From contig NZ_JAAVKI010000005.1 of assembly GCF_011806525.1 (NCBI RefSeq), positions 310,001 to 374,000 on the forward strand: DNA of 64,000 nt, written 5' to 3'. Below, in pieces: positions 1-8,678 of the stretch. The translations under genes and the position numbers were made by a program. Within the stretch, counting starts at the first letter, position 1, and each line of letters opens with the position of its first letter. The notes below the pieces were generated by a model. It did not search any database and was not told where the DNA came from. It saw nothing but the letters and a program-made list of their open reading frames with translations. The DNA comes from Thalassospira sp. HF15. GTDB taxonomy: Bacteria; Pseudomonadota; Alphaproteobacteria; Rhodospirillales; Thalassospiraceae.

Positions 1-443
1 GCGCCAACAATCTTTTTGAAATAGGCTTCGATATCCTCGTGGCAGCTTTCCAGCGAATAGCGGCTTCGGAACGGGACATCGCCAATATCGGCAATGCGTG
101 CCATGGCACCCGGCACCATGCGCAGCACATGTTCATACGGACCGATGCGCTCAATATTGCGCACGGCCCGCGGGCCCAAACGCGCACCGGCGCGGTTGCT
201 CACCCCAAGATCCATGGGCACCCCGACAAGGCCGATATCAAGACCTGCGAAATTATCGCGCTCGGCATCGGCGGCAAACGGCGCATCAAGGAATGTCGGG
301 ACCCCGGCAAACGGCCATTTGCGCCCGCCACTTTCCGAAAACTGCGATGCGGCCACTTCGCGGAAATGCGGATCAAAGATGTCTGCGCCTTTGGCATCGC
401 CGTATTTTTCACGCAGTTTGGCAAGCTTGTCGTCTGTGAACAT
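1..443 (-). CDS. Agmatinase/guanidinobutyrase-family ureohydrolase, 3' part outside window
   Basis: The reading frame is open from an ATG at 443 to the window edge, so the first 147 residues are visible. They contain the family N-terminal signature VGVPMDLGVSNRAGARLGPR (about residues 75-95), where the Gly-Asn-Arg-Ala-Gly-Ala-Arg-type stretch and GPRAVR are typical of the agmatinase/arginase fold. These Mn- or Ni-dependent enzymes hydrolyse guanidino compounds to urea plus an amine. The metal-binding His/Asp motifs lie beyond the window, so the substrate (agmatine, guanidinobutyrate, guanidine and others) cannot be assigned. A GGAGGT ribosome binding site precedes the ATG. It is divergent from the LysR gene at 601, which is its likely regulator. 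Confidence 0.85.
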   Translation of the reverse strand, partial: MFTDDKLAKLREKYGDAKGADIFDPHFREVAASQFSESGGRKWPFAGVPTFLDAPFAADAERDNFAGLDIGLVGVPMDLGVSNRAGARLGPRAVRNIERIGPYEHVLRMVPGAMARIADIGDVPFRSRYSLESCHEDIEAYFKKIVG

Positions 444-600
444 GGGACCTCCTGAAACATTCGCACCACGTGGGACGCGTGGCCGAATTCCTGTAATGTG
501 CCGATCAGATCAAATTGCGTAGCCCGGAAAAATCACGTATTGCTGAACTTTACTTTGGTAATTATCGAAGTAAGGACCTTTTACGCACGGAACCCGCCTG

Positions 601-1512
601 ATGATCACGGAACAGGCCGATCTGAAGCTTTTGCGCATATTCCTGACGATCGTCGAGGCCGGGGGTTTTGCCGCAGCCCAAAGCGATCTGAATCTGTCAC
701 TTTCAACAATCTCAAGCCATATCACCGCCCTTGAAACCCGGCTGGGTTTCACGCTTTGCAAGCGCGGGCGGGGCGGTTTTGCCCTGACAGCCGAGGGACA
801 GGTGGTGTTTGAAGAAGCCCACCGTTTGTTCAAATCGGTCGGGCAGTATGAGACCAAAATGCGCGCCCTGCGTGACAAGCTGAGCGGCACTTTGACCATC
901 GGCCTGACTGATAACACCATCACCGATCCCGGTGCCCGCCGGATCGAAAAGACCATCGCGCGTTTCATCGAACGTGCGCCCGAAGTAACCCTGAATGTCG
1001 TGACCCATCCGCCCAATGACCTTTTGCGCGAAGTGGTCACCGATAACATCCAGATCGGAATTTGCAGCTTTCCAAAAACCGTTTTGGGTCTGCGCTATAT
1101 CCCGCTTTATAACGAAATCCACCGGTTTTATTGCGGATCGGATCATCCGCTTTTTGACCGTGATGATACGGAAATCGATATTGACGAAATCCGCCGTTAT
1201 CGCCTGATCGGACGCAAACCGTGGCTAGGCCGGGATTTGAAAGAGTTCGCGATTTCCCGGCCACATGCGACCGTTTCGGACATGGAGGCCGAGGCACGCT
1301 TGATCCTGTCCGGAGCGTTTCTGGGCTATCTGCCCGAACATTACGCCAAGCAGTTTGTCGAGGCCGGGCGCATGCGCATGATCCTGCCCGAACGCTTGAA
1401 GGTAAACGCAACGTTTCAAGCAAGCCTTGATGACAGCAAGCAACCTGACCCGATCACCAAGCTGTTTCTTGATATGCTGATTGCCGATTTCGCACCCGAT
1501 GCCGCCGGATAG
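601..1512 (+). CDS. LysR-family transcriptional regulator
   Basis: A 303-residue protein of normal LysR length. The N-terminal winged helix-turn-helix (about residues 7-66: LKLLRIFLTIVEAGGFAAAQ, then SLSTISSHITALETRLG) is clear, followed by a periplasmic-binding-like effector domain (about 92-295). The ATG at 601 begins shortly after an AT-rich divergent promoter region (444-600) shared with the ureohydrolase. LysR regulators are commonly transcribed divergently from their target, so control of the ureohydrolase gene by a guanidino compound or polyamine is a reasonable inference. The effector is unknown. Confidence 0.9.
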   Translation: MITEQADLKLLRIFLTIVEAGGFAAAQSDLNLSLSTISSHITALETRLGFTLCKRGRGGFALTAEGQVVFEEAHRLFKSVGQYETKMRALRDKLSGTLTIGLTDNTITDPGARRIEKTIARFIERAPEVTLNVVTHPPNDLLREVVTDNIQIGICSFPKTVLGLRYIPLYNEIHRFYCGSDHPLFDRDDTEIDIDEIRRYRLIGRKPWLGRDLKEFAISRPHATVSDMEAEARLILSGAFLGYLPEHYAKQFVEAGRMRMILPERLKVNATFQASLDDSKQPDPITKLFLDMLIADFAPDAAG

Positions 1513-1676
1513 CCACATCACAACGCGGCAATAGCAATATCGTCCAATACCGACTATCTGATATCGCCGATGATGGAGCCTGAAATGATGGCTCCTCGCG
1601 CACCATATTGAAAACAAAGAAACTGCCGGTCACCGCAACAGAATCGGCACCGAATAACCATAAGGAAACGTCGGAA

Positions 1677-2510
1677 ATGTCACGCCCCGGACAGACCGAA
1701 AATCAAACCAAGACCCAACCCCACGCCGGGCATTTTGATTCTGATACCATCAGGCGCGGCGCCCTTGCCTGCATGCCGCTCTTGCCCAGCACCATCATTT
1801 TCGGTGCGGTGCTTGGCGTGCTGGCCGCCCAGCGTGGATTGTCCTTGGGTGAATTGCTGTTCATGAGCCTGGCCGTGTTTGCCGGATCGGCCCAGTTTGT
1901 GTCGGTTGATCTGTGGCGCGAAACCATTCCGAGTGCCACCATCATCATCGCAACGGCGGTGATCAATATGCGCTACGTCCTGATCGGCGCGTCCCTGCGG
2001 CCGGTGTTTCGCGGTCGTCCGCTGTGGGTCAAGGTGACCGGCATGCATATGGTGGCCGATGAAAACTGGGCGGTATCAATGACGCAAAAGGACCTTGCCA
2101 ATCCGGGATTCTTGCTGGGTGGTGGCATGTTCCTGGGCGTCGTCTGGGCGACGGGCAATACGGTTGGCTACTTGCTGGGTGGCGGCATTCCCGACCCGGA
2201 AGTTTATGCGCTTGATTTCGCCTTCACCGCCGTTTTTGCTGCGCTGACCATCGGCATGTGGAAGGGCCGCGTTGATCTTTTGCCATGGATTGCTGCTGCC
2301 ATCGGATCGATCATCGGCCATTACACATTGCCCGGTACCTGGTCGATTTTGGCAGGTGCCGGTGCTGGCGTGGCTGTGGCTGCGCTGACATGGCGCGAAG
2401 ATATGGATGACGACAGTCTGGAGGCCGAGTTTGCCGTTGAAGGCCGGGATGCGTATATCGCACCGGAAGGTACTGCCGACATCACCCCCGCAACGGAGAC
2501 CGGTAAATGA
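1677..2510 (+). CDS. azlC: AzlC family permease, large subunit of branched-chain amino acid exporter
   Basis: A 277-residue integral membrane protein of the AzlC family, which with AzlD exports branched-chain amino acids or analogues. The first transmembrane part, PLLPSTIIFGAVLGVLAAQ, and the following helices match the family; the C-terminus is an acidic soluble tail. I chose the ATG at 1677 because AAGGAA lies at 1662-1667, nine bases upstream; a TTG 69 bases earlier is in frame but has no good ribosome binding site. It overlaps azlD by 4 bp (ATGA), indicating translational coupling. Confidence 0.88.
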   Translation: MSRPGQTENQTKTQPHAGHFDSDTIRRGALACMPLLPSTIIFGAVLGVLAAQRGLSLGELLFMSLAVFAGSAQFVSVDLWRETIPSATIIIATAVINMRYVLIGASLRPVFRGRPLWVKVTGMHMVADENWAVSMTQKDLANPGFLLGGGMFLGVVWATGNTVGYLLGGGIPDPEVYALDFAFTAVFAALTIGMWKGRVDLLPWIAAAIGSIIGHYTLPGTWSILAGAGAGVAVAALTWREDMDDDSLEAEFAVEGRDAYIAPEGTADITPATETGK

Positions 2511-2836
2511 CCCAGTTCCCCGATCTGACAAGTTTCAGCGGAGAGGCCGTTCTGACCATCCTTGGCATGGCGGCTGTGACCTATGGCATGCGTCTGGGCG
2601 GTCTTTTGATGGCAGACCGTTTGCCGCAACATGGTCGGTGGGCACATGTGCTTGAACGCCTGCCCGGTGCAGTCCTGATTTCCGTCTGGGTGCCAAGCGC
2701 CCTTTCGGCAGGCGCAATCGGCATCGCAGGTGCCGCTGCCACCGTGATCACCATGGCGCTTGCCCGCAATCTGTTTGCCGCCATGGCAGTTGGCATGGTT
2801 CTGGTGGGTGTGGGCAGGTGTTTTATCGGTAGCTAG
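2507..2836 (+). CDS. azlD: AzlD family small membrane subunit
   Basis: A 109-residue protein with three or four hydrophobic segments and the family-typical TYGMRLGGLLMADRLP near residue 25. AzlD is the small partner of AzlC in branched-chain amino acid export. Its ATG overlaps the azlC stop codon. An intrinsic terminator at 2865-2896 follows within 30 bp, so azlCD is a two-gene unit. Confidence 0.87.
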   Translation: MTQFPDLTSFSGEAVLTILGMAAVTYGMRLGGLLMADRLPQHGRWAHVLERLPGAVLISVWVPSALSAGAIGIAGAAATVITMALARNLFAAMAVGMVLVGVGRCFIGS

Positions 2837-2864
2837 GCCACCAAAATCCCGTGCAAAAACAAAG

Positions 2865-2896
2865 AAAAAGCCGCCCTCGGATGAAGGCGGCTTTTT
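2865..2896. terminator. Bidirectional intrinsic terminator between azlD and prfC
   Basis: Perfect 11-bp inverted repeat (AAAAAGCCGCC at 2865-2875, GGCGGCTTTTT at 2886-2896) with a 10-nt loop. The A/T tracts at the two ends give U-runs in both directions, so it can serve both convergent genes. Confidence 0.85.
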
Positions 2897-2917
2897 ACGT
2901 CGGATGGCGGGCCGTTA

Positions 2918-4510
2918 TCAGGCCGCAACCAAGTTCTGTTCGCGCGTACTTTCGAACTTGAGGTTCGGCCAGTCGCTTTGGGTCGTGTCGAGATGCCAGG
3001 CATTGCGCGCAATAAAGACCAGCGTATCGTCGTGGTCTTCAAACAGCGCCGACTGATTGGCATCGCGGAATTTCTTGATTTCGGCGGGATCGCCGATGAC
3101 CCAACGTGCGGCATAGGCCGGGGTCGGTTCGAAATGCACCTTGATGCCGTATTCGGCCGAGATACGTTCTTTCAGAACCTCGAACTGCAGCTGTCCGACC
3201 ACTCCAACGATCCAGTCCGCCCCCATCATCGGTTTAAACACCTGGGAGGCGCCTTCTTCGGCAAGCTGTTCAAGCGCGCGCTGAAGGTGCTTGCCCTTGA
3301 GCGGATCATCAAGACGGACTTTTTGCAGCAATTCCGGGGCAAAGGCCGGCACACCGCGGAAGCGAAGGTCTTCGCCCTCGGTCAATGTATCACCAATGCG
3401 GAGCGTGCCGTGGTTCGGAATGCCGATGATGTCGCCAGGCCAGGCTTCTTCGGCAATGTCGCGTTCATTGGCAAAGAACAGCATCGGGTTATGCACCGCC
3501 ATCTGTTTGCCCGCACGGACATGCTTGAGCTTCATGCCGCGTTTGAAATGACCCGAGCACAGACGAATGAACGCAATACGGTCACGGTGGTTCGGATCGA
3601 TATTCGCCTGCACCTTGAAGACAAAGCCCGACACCTTGGGTTCGGAGGATTCAACGGTGCGGGTGGCGGCTTCTTGCGGGCGCGGGGTCGGGGCATTTTG
3701 CCCGATGCCACGCAGCAATTCACGCACACCAAAGTTATTGATGGCCGAACCAAAGAAGACCGGGGTCAGATGACCTTCGCGGTAGCTTTCAAGATCGAAT
3801 TCCGGGCACATGGCGCGGACCATTTCGATGTCTTCGCGCAGCTGTGCAACCAGATAATCCGGCACAAGTTCATCAAGCTTGGGATCGTCAAGGCCATTGA
3901 TCTCGATCGCGTCCTTAACGACGTTACCTCCCTTGTCCATGAACAGGATACGGTCATTGACCAGATCATAGCAGCCCCGGAAATCACGGCCCGAGCCAAT
4001 CGGCCAGGTGACCGGTGACACATCAAGGGCCAGGTCCTGTTCGATCTGATCGATCAGTTCGAAGAAATCACGGGTTTCACGGTCAAGCTTGTTGACGAAC
4101 GTCGTGATCGGCACATCGCGCAGACGACAGACTTCAAACAGCTTGCGCGTCTGGGCCTCGATCCCCTTGGCGGCGTCAATCACCATCACGGCAGAGTCAA
4201 CCGCGGTCAGAACGCGATAGGTATCTTCGGAAAAGTCTTCGTGGCCCGGTGTATCAAGCAGGTTGAAGATATGATCTTCAAACTCGAACGTCATGACGGC
4301 AGAAGATACGGAAATACCGCGATCCTGTTCGATCTTCATGAAGTCCGAACGCGCGCCCTTTTGTTCCTTTTTCGCCTTCACCGCACCGGCCATCTGGATC
4401 GCACCCCCGAAAAGCAACAGCTTTTCGGTCAGGGTAGTTTTACCCGCATCCGGGTGCGAGATGATGGCAAAGGTACGGCGACGCGATACCTGCTGGTCAA
4501 TCATCGACAT
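2918..4510 (-). CDS. prfC: Peptide chain release factor 3
   Basis: A 530-residue translational GTPase that recycles RF1/RF2 from the ribosome after termination. G1 is SHPDAGKTTLTEKLL near the N-terminus, G3 is DTPGHEDF and G4 is NKLD. The tail includes the RF3 domain with VVGQLQFEVLKERISAEYGI. Length matches the family (about 530 aa). I use the ATG at 4510; the frame extends three codons upstream to a TTG, which lacks support. Convergent with azlCD and probably monocistronic. Confidence 0.96.
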   Translation of the reverse strand: MSMIDQQVSRRRTFAIISHPDAGKTTLTEKLLLFGGAIQMAGAVKAKKEQKGARSDFMKIEQDRGISVSSAVMTFEFEDHIFNLLDTPGHEDFSEDTYRVLTAVDSAVMVIDAAKGIEAQTRKLFEVCRLRDVPITTFVNKLDRETRDFFELIDQIEQDLALDVSPVTWPIGSGRDFRGCYDLVNDRILFMDKGGNVVKDAIEINGLDDPKLDELVPDYLVAQLREDIEMVRAMCPEFDLESYREGHLTPVFFGSAINNFGVRELLRGIGQNAPTPRPQEAATRTVESSEPKVSGFVFKVQANIDPNHRDRIAFIRLCSGHFKRGMKLKHVRAGKQMAVHNPMLFFANERDIAEEAWPGDIIGIPNHGTLRIGDTLTEGEDLRFRGVPAFAPELLQKVRLDDPLKGKHLQRALEQLAEEGASQVFKPMMGADWIVGVVGQLQFEVLKERISAEYGIKVHFEPTPAYAARWVIGDPAEIKKFRDANQSALFEDHDDTLVFIARNAWHLDTTQSDWPNLKFESTREQNLVAA

Positions 4511-4663
4511 GGTTATCAACTTTAATCCGATATGAATTTCTTGGCGCGCAATGTAGCGATTTTTAACGTTATTGCCACCGTGAAATCATCATAGCCGACA
4601 TGAAGGGTCCAAACGCATTCAAATGATCGATCCGGCAAGTTACGACAAACGGAACAGCGTTTT

Positions 4664-5611
4664 TCAAACCGTTTTTGCCAAAGAGGCCTTTCGCACACCG
4701 ACCAGTGTCAGCCCATAAATGCAGGCAATGACAACAACAAGTGCCAGTATTTGATACAGCGCCACGGTTTCGCCCAAGAATGGAATGGCCAGAACCATGG
4801 TCAATGCAGGCCAGGGTGTGGTGATCGAACTGGCAAGCGAGACATCGATGTGACGCACTGCGTAGAACCAGACGATCAGCTCAAGGAAATAGACCAACCC
4901 CATGACGGCTGACATTGGCTGCATGATCGCATCAATTCCCCGTTCAATCGCCGAAGAACCTGATATCGCAATCACAACGAACAGGAAGACGGTCGAAATC
5001 GTCACCCGAAAACACGTCACCTGAGCCGGGGTAACCGGTGTATTGCCAAGCTCTTCTTTGATCAGGACGTGAGCGATACTCCAGAGAAGCGGCACACCAA
5101 GGCAAAGCAATACCCACTCAGACAGTCCGGACATTCTTAATGTGCCGCCGGTTCCAAGAAAATAGAGCGTCCCGATCAGGATCGCGGTCAGGATGTATTC
5201 CAGCATCGACTTACGGCGTTTCAGGAACAGGCTTTCGATCAGAATTGCGAAAACCGGATAGGCCTGAATGGCGATTGCCGCGTTGGTTGCACCGGCCTTC
5301 TCAACGCCAAGCACATAGATATAGGTCGATAGTCCGAACAAACCGCCTGTGAACAACGCCATCAGGAACATGCGCCTGCGGGCGCGCCAGGACAGATTGG
5401 CACCAAAAATCCCGCGCGTCCCCAAACGCAACTCCAATCCCATCAACGGGGCAGCAAAAACAATCTGCCAGACAGAAAGCGCAAAGGCGAAGGACAGAGC
5501 ATCCGTTGCCGAGGGCCGCATGTTGGAAATGATCGGCATAACCGCAAGCAGGACAAGACTGCCAAGTGAAAGAGCCACCCCTTTACGACCCGATGAAGTG
5601 AATTCCGCCAT
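4664..5611 (-). CDS. EamA/DMT-family transporter
   Basis: A 315-residue membrane protein with ten hydrophobic segments in two EamA-like halves, as in drug/metabolite transporters that export amino acids, nucleosides or other metabolites. The substrate cannot be read from sequence. It is transcribed divergently from a MocR-type PLP-dependent regulator (5697-7085), an arrangement often seen when the regulator controls the exporter. AAAGGT upstream of the ATG at 5611 serves as ribosome binding site. Confidence 0.85.
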   Translation of the reverse strand: MAEFTSSGRKGVALSLGSLVLLAVMPIISNMRPSATDALSFAFALSVWQIVFAAPLMGLELRLGTRGIFGANLSWRARRRMFLMALFTGGLFGLSTYIYVLGVEKAGATNAAIAIQAYPVFAILIESLFLKRRKSMLEYILTAILIGTLYFLGTGGTLRMSGLSEWVLLCLGVPLLWSIAHVLIKEELGNTPVTPAQVTCFRVTISTVFLFVVIAISGSSAIERGIDAIMQPMSAVMGLVYFLELIVWFYAVRHIDVSLASSITTPWPALTMVLAIPFLGETVALYQILALVVVIACIYGLTLVGVRKASLAKTV

Positions 5612-5665
5612 AGTTCGACCTTTGGTTTTGCGTTGATAGTTTCCTCAAATTGCCCCAATATTTGA

Positions 5666-5687
5666 TCAATGCAATTAAAACATTGAA
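5666..5687. promoter_or_regulatory. Inverted repeat between EamA gene and MocR-type regulator
   Basis: TCAATG and CATTGA arms flank a nine-base AT-rich centre just upstream of the regulator start codon, in an 85-bp divergent intergenic region. It is a plausible operator for the adjacent regulator, by position and symmetry only; coordinates are accurate to about one base. Confidence 0.4.
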
Positions 5688-5696
5688 CTGATAGCA

Positions 5697-7085
5697 ATGT
5701 GGAAACCTGATCTTACGGGGCGCGAAGGCCCGAAATACCTGCAAATCGTCGAGGCGATGGCAGAGGATATTGCAGGCGGACGGCTGCCAGCCGGCACGCG
5801 GCTTTTGCCGCATCGTGAGCTGGCCTATCAACTTGATATGTCGCCGAACACAACAAGCAGGGCCTATGCCGAGGCCGTCAAAAGAGCGCTTATAAAAGGG
5901 GAAGTCGGGCGCGGAACCTTTGTCCGTTCCACAGACGGGAACTTGCCGAATGAAGAGCCTCAATCCATGGTGAGGCCCGAACGTGGACCAGTCGACCTTT
6001 CGCGCAATTTGCCGTTATCGGGATTTGCCGAACACGACATTCGCAGAATTTTGGGCGATATCGCCACCAGCACCGAACTGCCCGCATTGCTTGATTACCA
6101 AACGGACGCCCATCTGGAAAAACATCGCAACGCAGGCAAGATATGGCTGGCTGAAAATGGCATGGACTGCGAACCCGATTGCATCGTCCCGGTCATTGGC
6201 GGACAACATGGGATATTGAGTGCCCTTATGGCACTTTTGCAGCCGGGCGACCTGCTTTTGACCGAAGCCCTGACATATAGCCCTGTCTTGGGAATGGCAG
6301 CCCGGCTTGGTCTAAAAACGGCAAGCGTTGCGATGGATGCAAATGGCATCATTCCCGACTCTTTCGAAGAACTGTGCCGCACGGCCAACCCGAGAGCCTT
6401 TTATCTGACCCCGACATTGCAGGCGCCGACAACCGTCACGCTTTCGACATCGCGGCGTGCGGAAATTGGCGAAATCGCCCGTCGACATGATGTTATTGTG
6501 ATTGAAGACGATGTGTTTGGGCTGCTCAAACGAGACAAGCCCAAACCGATTGCGCACACCGCACCGGATCAAACAATTTATGTCACCAGCCTGTCAAAAA
6601 CCGTGGCCCCCGGTCTGCGCGTCGGCTTTCTGGCCGCACCAAAAAGATTTGTCCCAGCCCTGCATCAGGCAATCAATCTGAGTGTCTGGATGACACCGCC
6701 CGCAACTCTTGAAATCGCATGCCGCCTGATCATGGATGGCACAGCCTTAAAGCTTGCCCAGATGCAACGGCAAACAGCCCTTCGACGCCAGCAAATCGCC
6801 TGTGACATTGTCGGCAAAGCGTTCCTTGAAACGCCAGGCGACGGGTTTCACATCTGGCTGCGTTTGCCGGAAGGATGGCGCGCAGACGTATTCTGTGCTG
6901 AATGCGCACGCCTTGGTGTTCTGATCAATGAAGGACGAAGCTTCGCCGCAGAGGCACAAGCCGCGCCCGAATCAATTCGAATTTGCATCAGTCATGAACT
7001 CAGCGAAGATCGATTGCGACAGGGGCTCGAAATCATTGCCAACGTCCTGCAAATGTTGCCATGCCAATGCTCTGCGATGATTTAG
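5697..7085 (+). CDS. MocR/PdxR-type GntR regulator with aminotransferase-like domain
   Basis: 462 residues, the normal size for this family. A GntR winged helix (about residues 10-80, with LPHRELAYQLDMSPNTTSRA) is followed by a class I aminotransferase fold (about 110-455). The PLP lysine lies in YVTSLSKTVAPGLRVGF and an aspartate in the VIVIEDDVFG strand contacts the PLP pyridine. MocR proteins usually act as PLP- or amino-acid-sensing transcription factors rather than enzymes. The divergent EamA exporter is the likely target. The 3' end lies only 18 bp from that of the convergent permease gene. Confidence 0.9.
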   Translation: MWKPDLTGREGPKYLQIVEAMAEDIAGGRLPAGTRLLPHRELAYQLDMSPNTTSRAYAEAVKRALIKGEVGRGTFVRSTDGNLPNEEPQSMVRPERGPVDLSRNLPLSGFAEHDIRRILGDIATSTELPALLDYQTDAHLEKHRNAGKIWLAENGMDCEPDCIVPVIGGQHGILSALMALLQPGDLLLTEALTYSPVLGMAARLGLKTASVAMDANGIIPDSFEELCRTANPRAFYLTPTLQAPTTVTLSTSRRAEIGEIARRHDVIVIEDDVFGLLKRDKPKPIAHTAPDQTIYVTSLSKTVAPGLRVGFLAAPKRFVPALHQAINLSVWMTPPATLEIACRLIMDGTALKLAQMQRQTALRRQQIACDIVGKAFLETPGDGFHIWLRLPEGWRADVFCAECARLGVLINEGRSFAAEAQAAPESIRICISHELSEDRLRQGLEIIANVLQMLPCQCSAMI

Positions 7086-7103
7086 GCTCAGGACCTAGCG
7101 CCG

Positions 7104-8147
7104 TCATCCAAGCCAGAGCTGCGACACCACGCCGATCACGAACGATCCAACCAGCGCATAGACCAGATAAAGCGCAAAGACCGGCTTTTTGACCAGCGCA
7201 AAGACCGCAATGGCGGCCGGGATAGATGACACACCACCCGCCACCAGAAACGCCATCGCCGCCCCCGACTGCATGCCTTGGGCAATCAGGCCTTCCATAA
7301 TCGGAAGGGCTGCATAGCCGTTCAAATAGGCCGGAACACCGACAAGCGTTGCAATCGCAATCGGGCCGAGCCCGTCGCCACCCAACAAGCCACTGACACT
7401 TTCGGCCGGGACATAGGCCACCATCAGGCTTTCCAGCAGGAAGGCAAAGGCGATCCATTTGCCCAAGAAGATCATGTTCGAAACAGCGGACGAGCCGAAT
7501 TTCCTGATCCGTTCATCATCCTGCCAGAACTTCCAGAAGACTTCCTTGTGCGAGCGCACCTTGGCCCCGCCGCAGCCGCCATTGCCAACACCTTCGCGTA
7601 ACGGATCGGCAAGGAAGCCACGGGTATCCAGCCACATGGTGACAAAGCCGCCCATCAGACCAAGGGCAATCGCCGAGATCATTTTGATCACGGCAAAGTC
7701 GGTGCCAAGTGTACCCATGGTCAGAACAAACATCGCCGGATCAATCACCGGACTTGCCAGCCAGAACGCCATGACCGGTGCCAGCGGAACTCCCATGGCA
7801 AGCAAGGCTGCAATCAGCGGGATCACCCCGCAGGAGCAAAAGGGTGACAATGCGCCAAAGGCCGCAGCGGTAAACACCATGCGTATCGGCCGCCCGGCAA
7901 AGGCGCGTGAAATCAGGTTATCGGCCCCGGTTGCCGTCGCGTAGGCGGCAATACCAATCGACAGCACAAGGAAGGGCGCGGTTTCGACAAAGGACTGGGC
8001 TGTGAACAGCACGCTTGGGACAAATTGCGGCGCGTCAAAGACAAAGATCGCGGCAAGAATGATGCAGCCCGCCAACAAAACCCGGTCTACGTGTCGGGCA
8101 GAAGTGCCGATGCGGCGCAATTGAAATGTCAGGGCACTCATATCCAA
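7104..8147 (-). CDS. Permease of the DUF318/ArsP-like family
   Basis: A 347-residue multi-spanning membrane protein (about eight helices) of the permease family that includes ArsP (trivalent organoarsenical efflux) and metal-linked homologues. The hallmark is the cysteine-containing SPFCSCGVIPL near residue 100, followed by LLAMGVPLAPVMAFWLASP. A glycine/charged cytoplasmic loop (about 185-210) links the halves. It follows an ArsR gene (8192-8515) by 44 bp and carries an ArsR-type palindrome directly before its ATG, so export of a thiol-reactive metalloid is likely. Which one is unknown. Confidence 0.82.
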   Translation of the reverse strand: MDMSALTFQLRRIGTSARHVDRVLLAGCIILAAIFVFDAPQFVPSVLFTAQSFVETAPFLVLSIGIAAYATATGADNLISRAFAGRPIRMVFTAAAFGALSPFCSCGVIPLIAALLAMGVPLAPVMAFWLASPVIDPAMFVLTMGTLGTDFAVIKMISAIALGLMGGFVTMWLDTRGFLADPLREGVGNGGCGGAKVRSHKEVFWKFWQDDERIRKFGSSAVSNMIFLGKWIAFAFLLESLMVAYVPAESVSGLLGGDGLGPIAIATLVGVPAYLNGYAALPIMEGLIAQGMQSGAAMAFLVAGGVSSIPAAIAVFALVKKPVFALYLVYALVGSFVIGVVSQLWLG

Positions 8148-8148
8148 A

Positions 8149-8168
8149 TCCCTAGAAAATTAGTTATT
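8149..8168. promoter_or_regulatory. Second copy of ArsR-like operator, before the permease gene
   Basis: The plus strand reads ATCCCTA-GAAAAT-TAGTTAT. The right arm is identical to that of the palindrome at 8525-8544, and four of seven bases agree in the left arm. It abuts the permease start codon (8147), so a bound regulator would block initiation of any transcript starting in the arsR-permease gap. Confidence 0.45.
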
Positions 8169-8191
8169 TTGGTGCAAAAAAACGCCCAGAC

Positions 8192-8515
8192 CTAACAGGC
8201 ATTTTCTGGTTCACGCGCAACATCAAGATCCACACCGCTGCAACATTCATCGGTGATAAAGCCGACAAGATCGCGCATGACATCGAAATCCGCCCGATTG
8301 CGGGTTTCGCGACCGTGCTTTTCCTGTGTGACCAGACCCGCCTGAACCAGTGCTCCCAGATGATGGGAAAGGGTTGAGGCCGGAAGCCCCATTAATCGAC
8401 CGATTTCACCAATATTTAGTCCCTCGTCCCCAGCCTTGACCAGCAGACGATAGATTTTCAAACGGGCTTCATGACCCAGGGCGGCAAAGGCCGGTGCGAT
8501 TGTTTTCTCACTCAT
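8192..8515 (-). CDS. arsR: ArsR-family metalloregulator
   Basis: 107 residues with an ArsR winged helix (LGHEARLKIYRLLVKAG at about 12-28; recognition region LPASTLSHHLGALVQAGLV). The C-terminal TDECCSGVD supplies an adjacent cysteine pair that could bind As(III) or another soft metal. ArsR proteins repress until the inducer binds. It is divergent from a second arsR and precedes the permease in the same direction. Palindromes upstream (8525-8544) and downstream (8149-8168) suggest autoregulation plus control of the permease. Confidence 0.92.
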   Translation of the reverse strand: MSEKTIAPAFAALGHEARLKIYRLLVKAGDEGLNIGEIGRLMGLPASTLSHHLGALVQAGLVTQEKHGRETRNRADFDVMRDLVGFITDECCSGVDLDVAREPENAC

Positions 8516-8524
8516 GCGATCATT

Positions 8525-8544
8525 ATAACTATATTTCTAGTTAT
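8525..8544. promoter_or_regulatory. Palindromic operator upstream of arsR (8192)
   Basis: Perfect 7-bp arms ATAACTA and TAGTTAT around a TATTTC centre, 9 bp upstream of the ArsR start codon in a very AT-rich stretch. Size, symmetry and position fit an ArsR/SmtB operator. Confidence 0.6.
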
Positions 8545-8654
8545 TTAAATATATTTTTCTCAGTGCCGTCATCTCATTGAGATCAAAACAATTTCTGATA
8601 TTCCGCGCCTCAGTATTCACAACTGAAATACAAATGTCACTTGTCAGGGCGACT

Positions 8655-8678
8655 ATATGTCGATATTTCCCGACATAT
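8655..8678. promoter_or_regulatory. Palindromic operator overlapping the second arsR start
   Basis: Perfect 8-bp arms ATATGTCG (8655-8662) and CGACATAT (8671-8678) with an 8-base spacer. The right arm overlaps the ATG at 8677. A TTGTCA hexamer at 8641-8646 could act as -35, with TATTTC (8664-8669) as a weak -10; that would place the transcript start at or next to the ATG. The absence of a ribosome binding site fits a leaderless message. Confidence 0.5.

Noticed and set aside
2978-4018. 346-codon open frame antisense to prfC
   Set aside because: Mirror of the prfC coding sequence without recognisable protein features.
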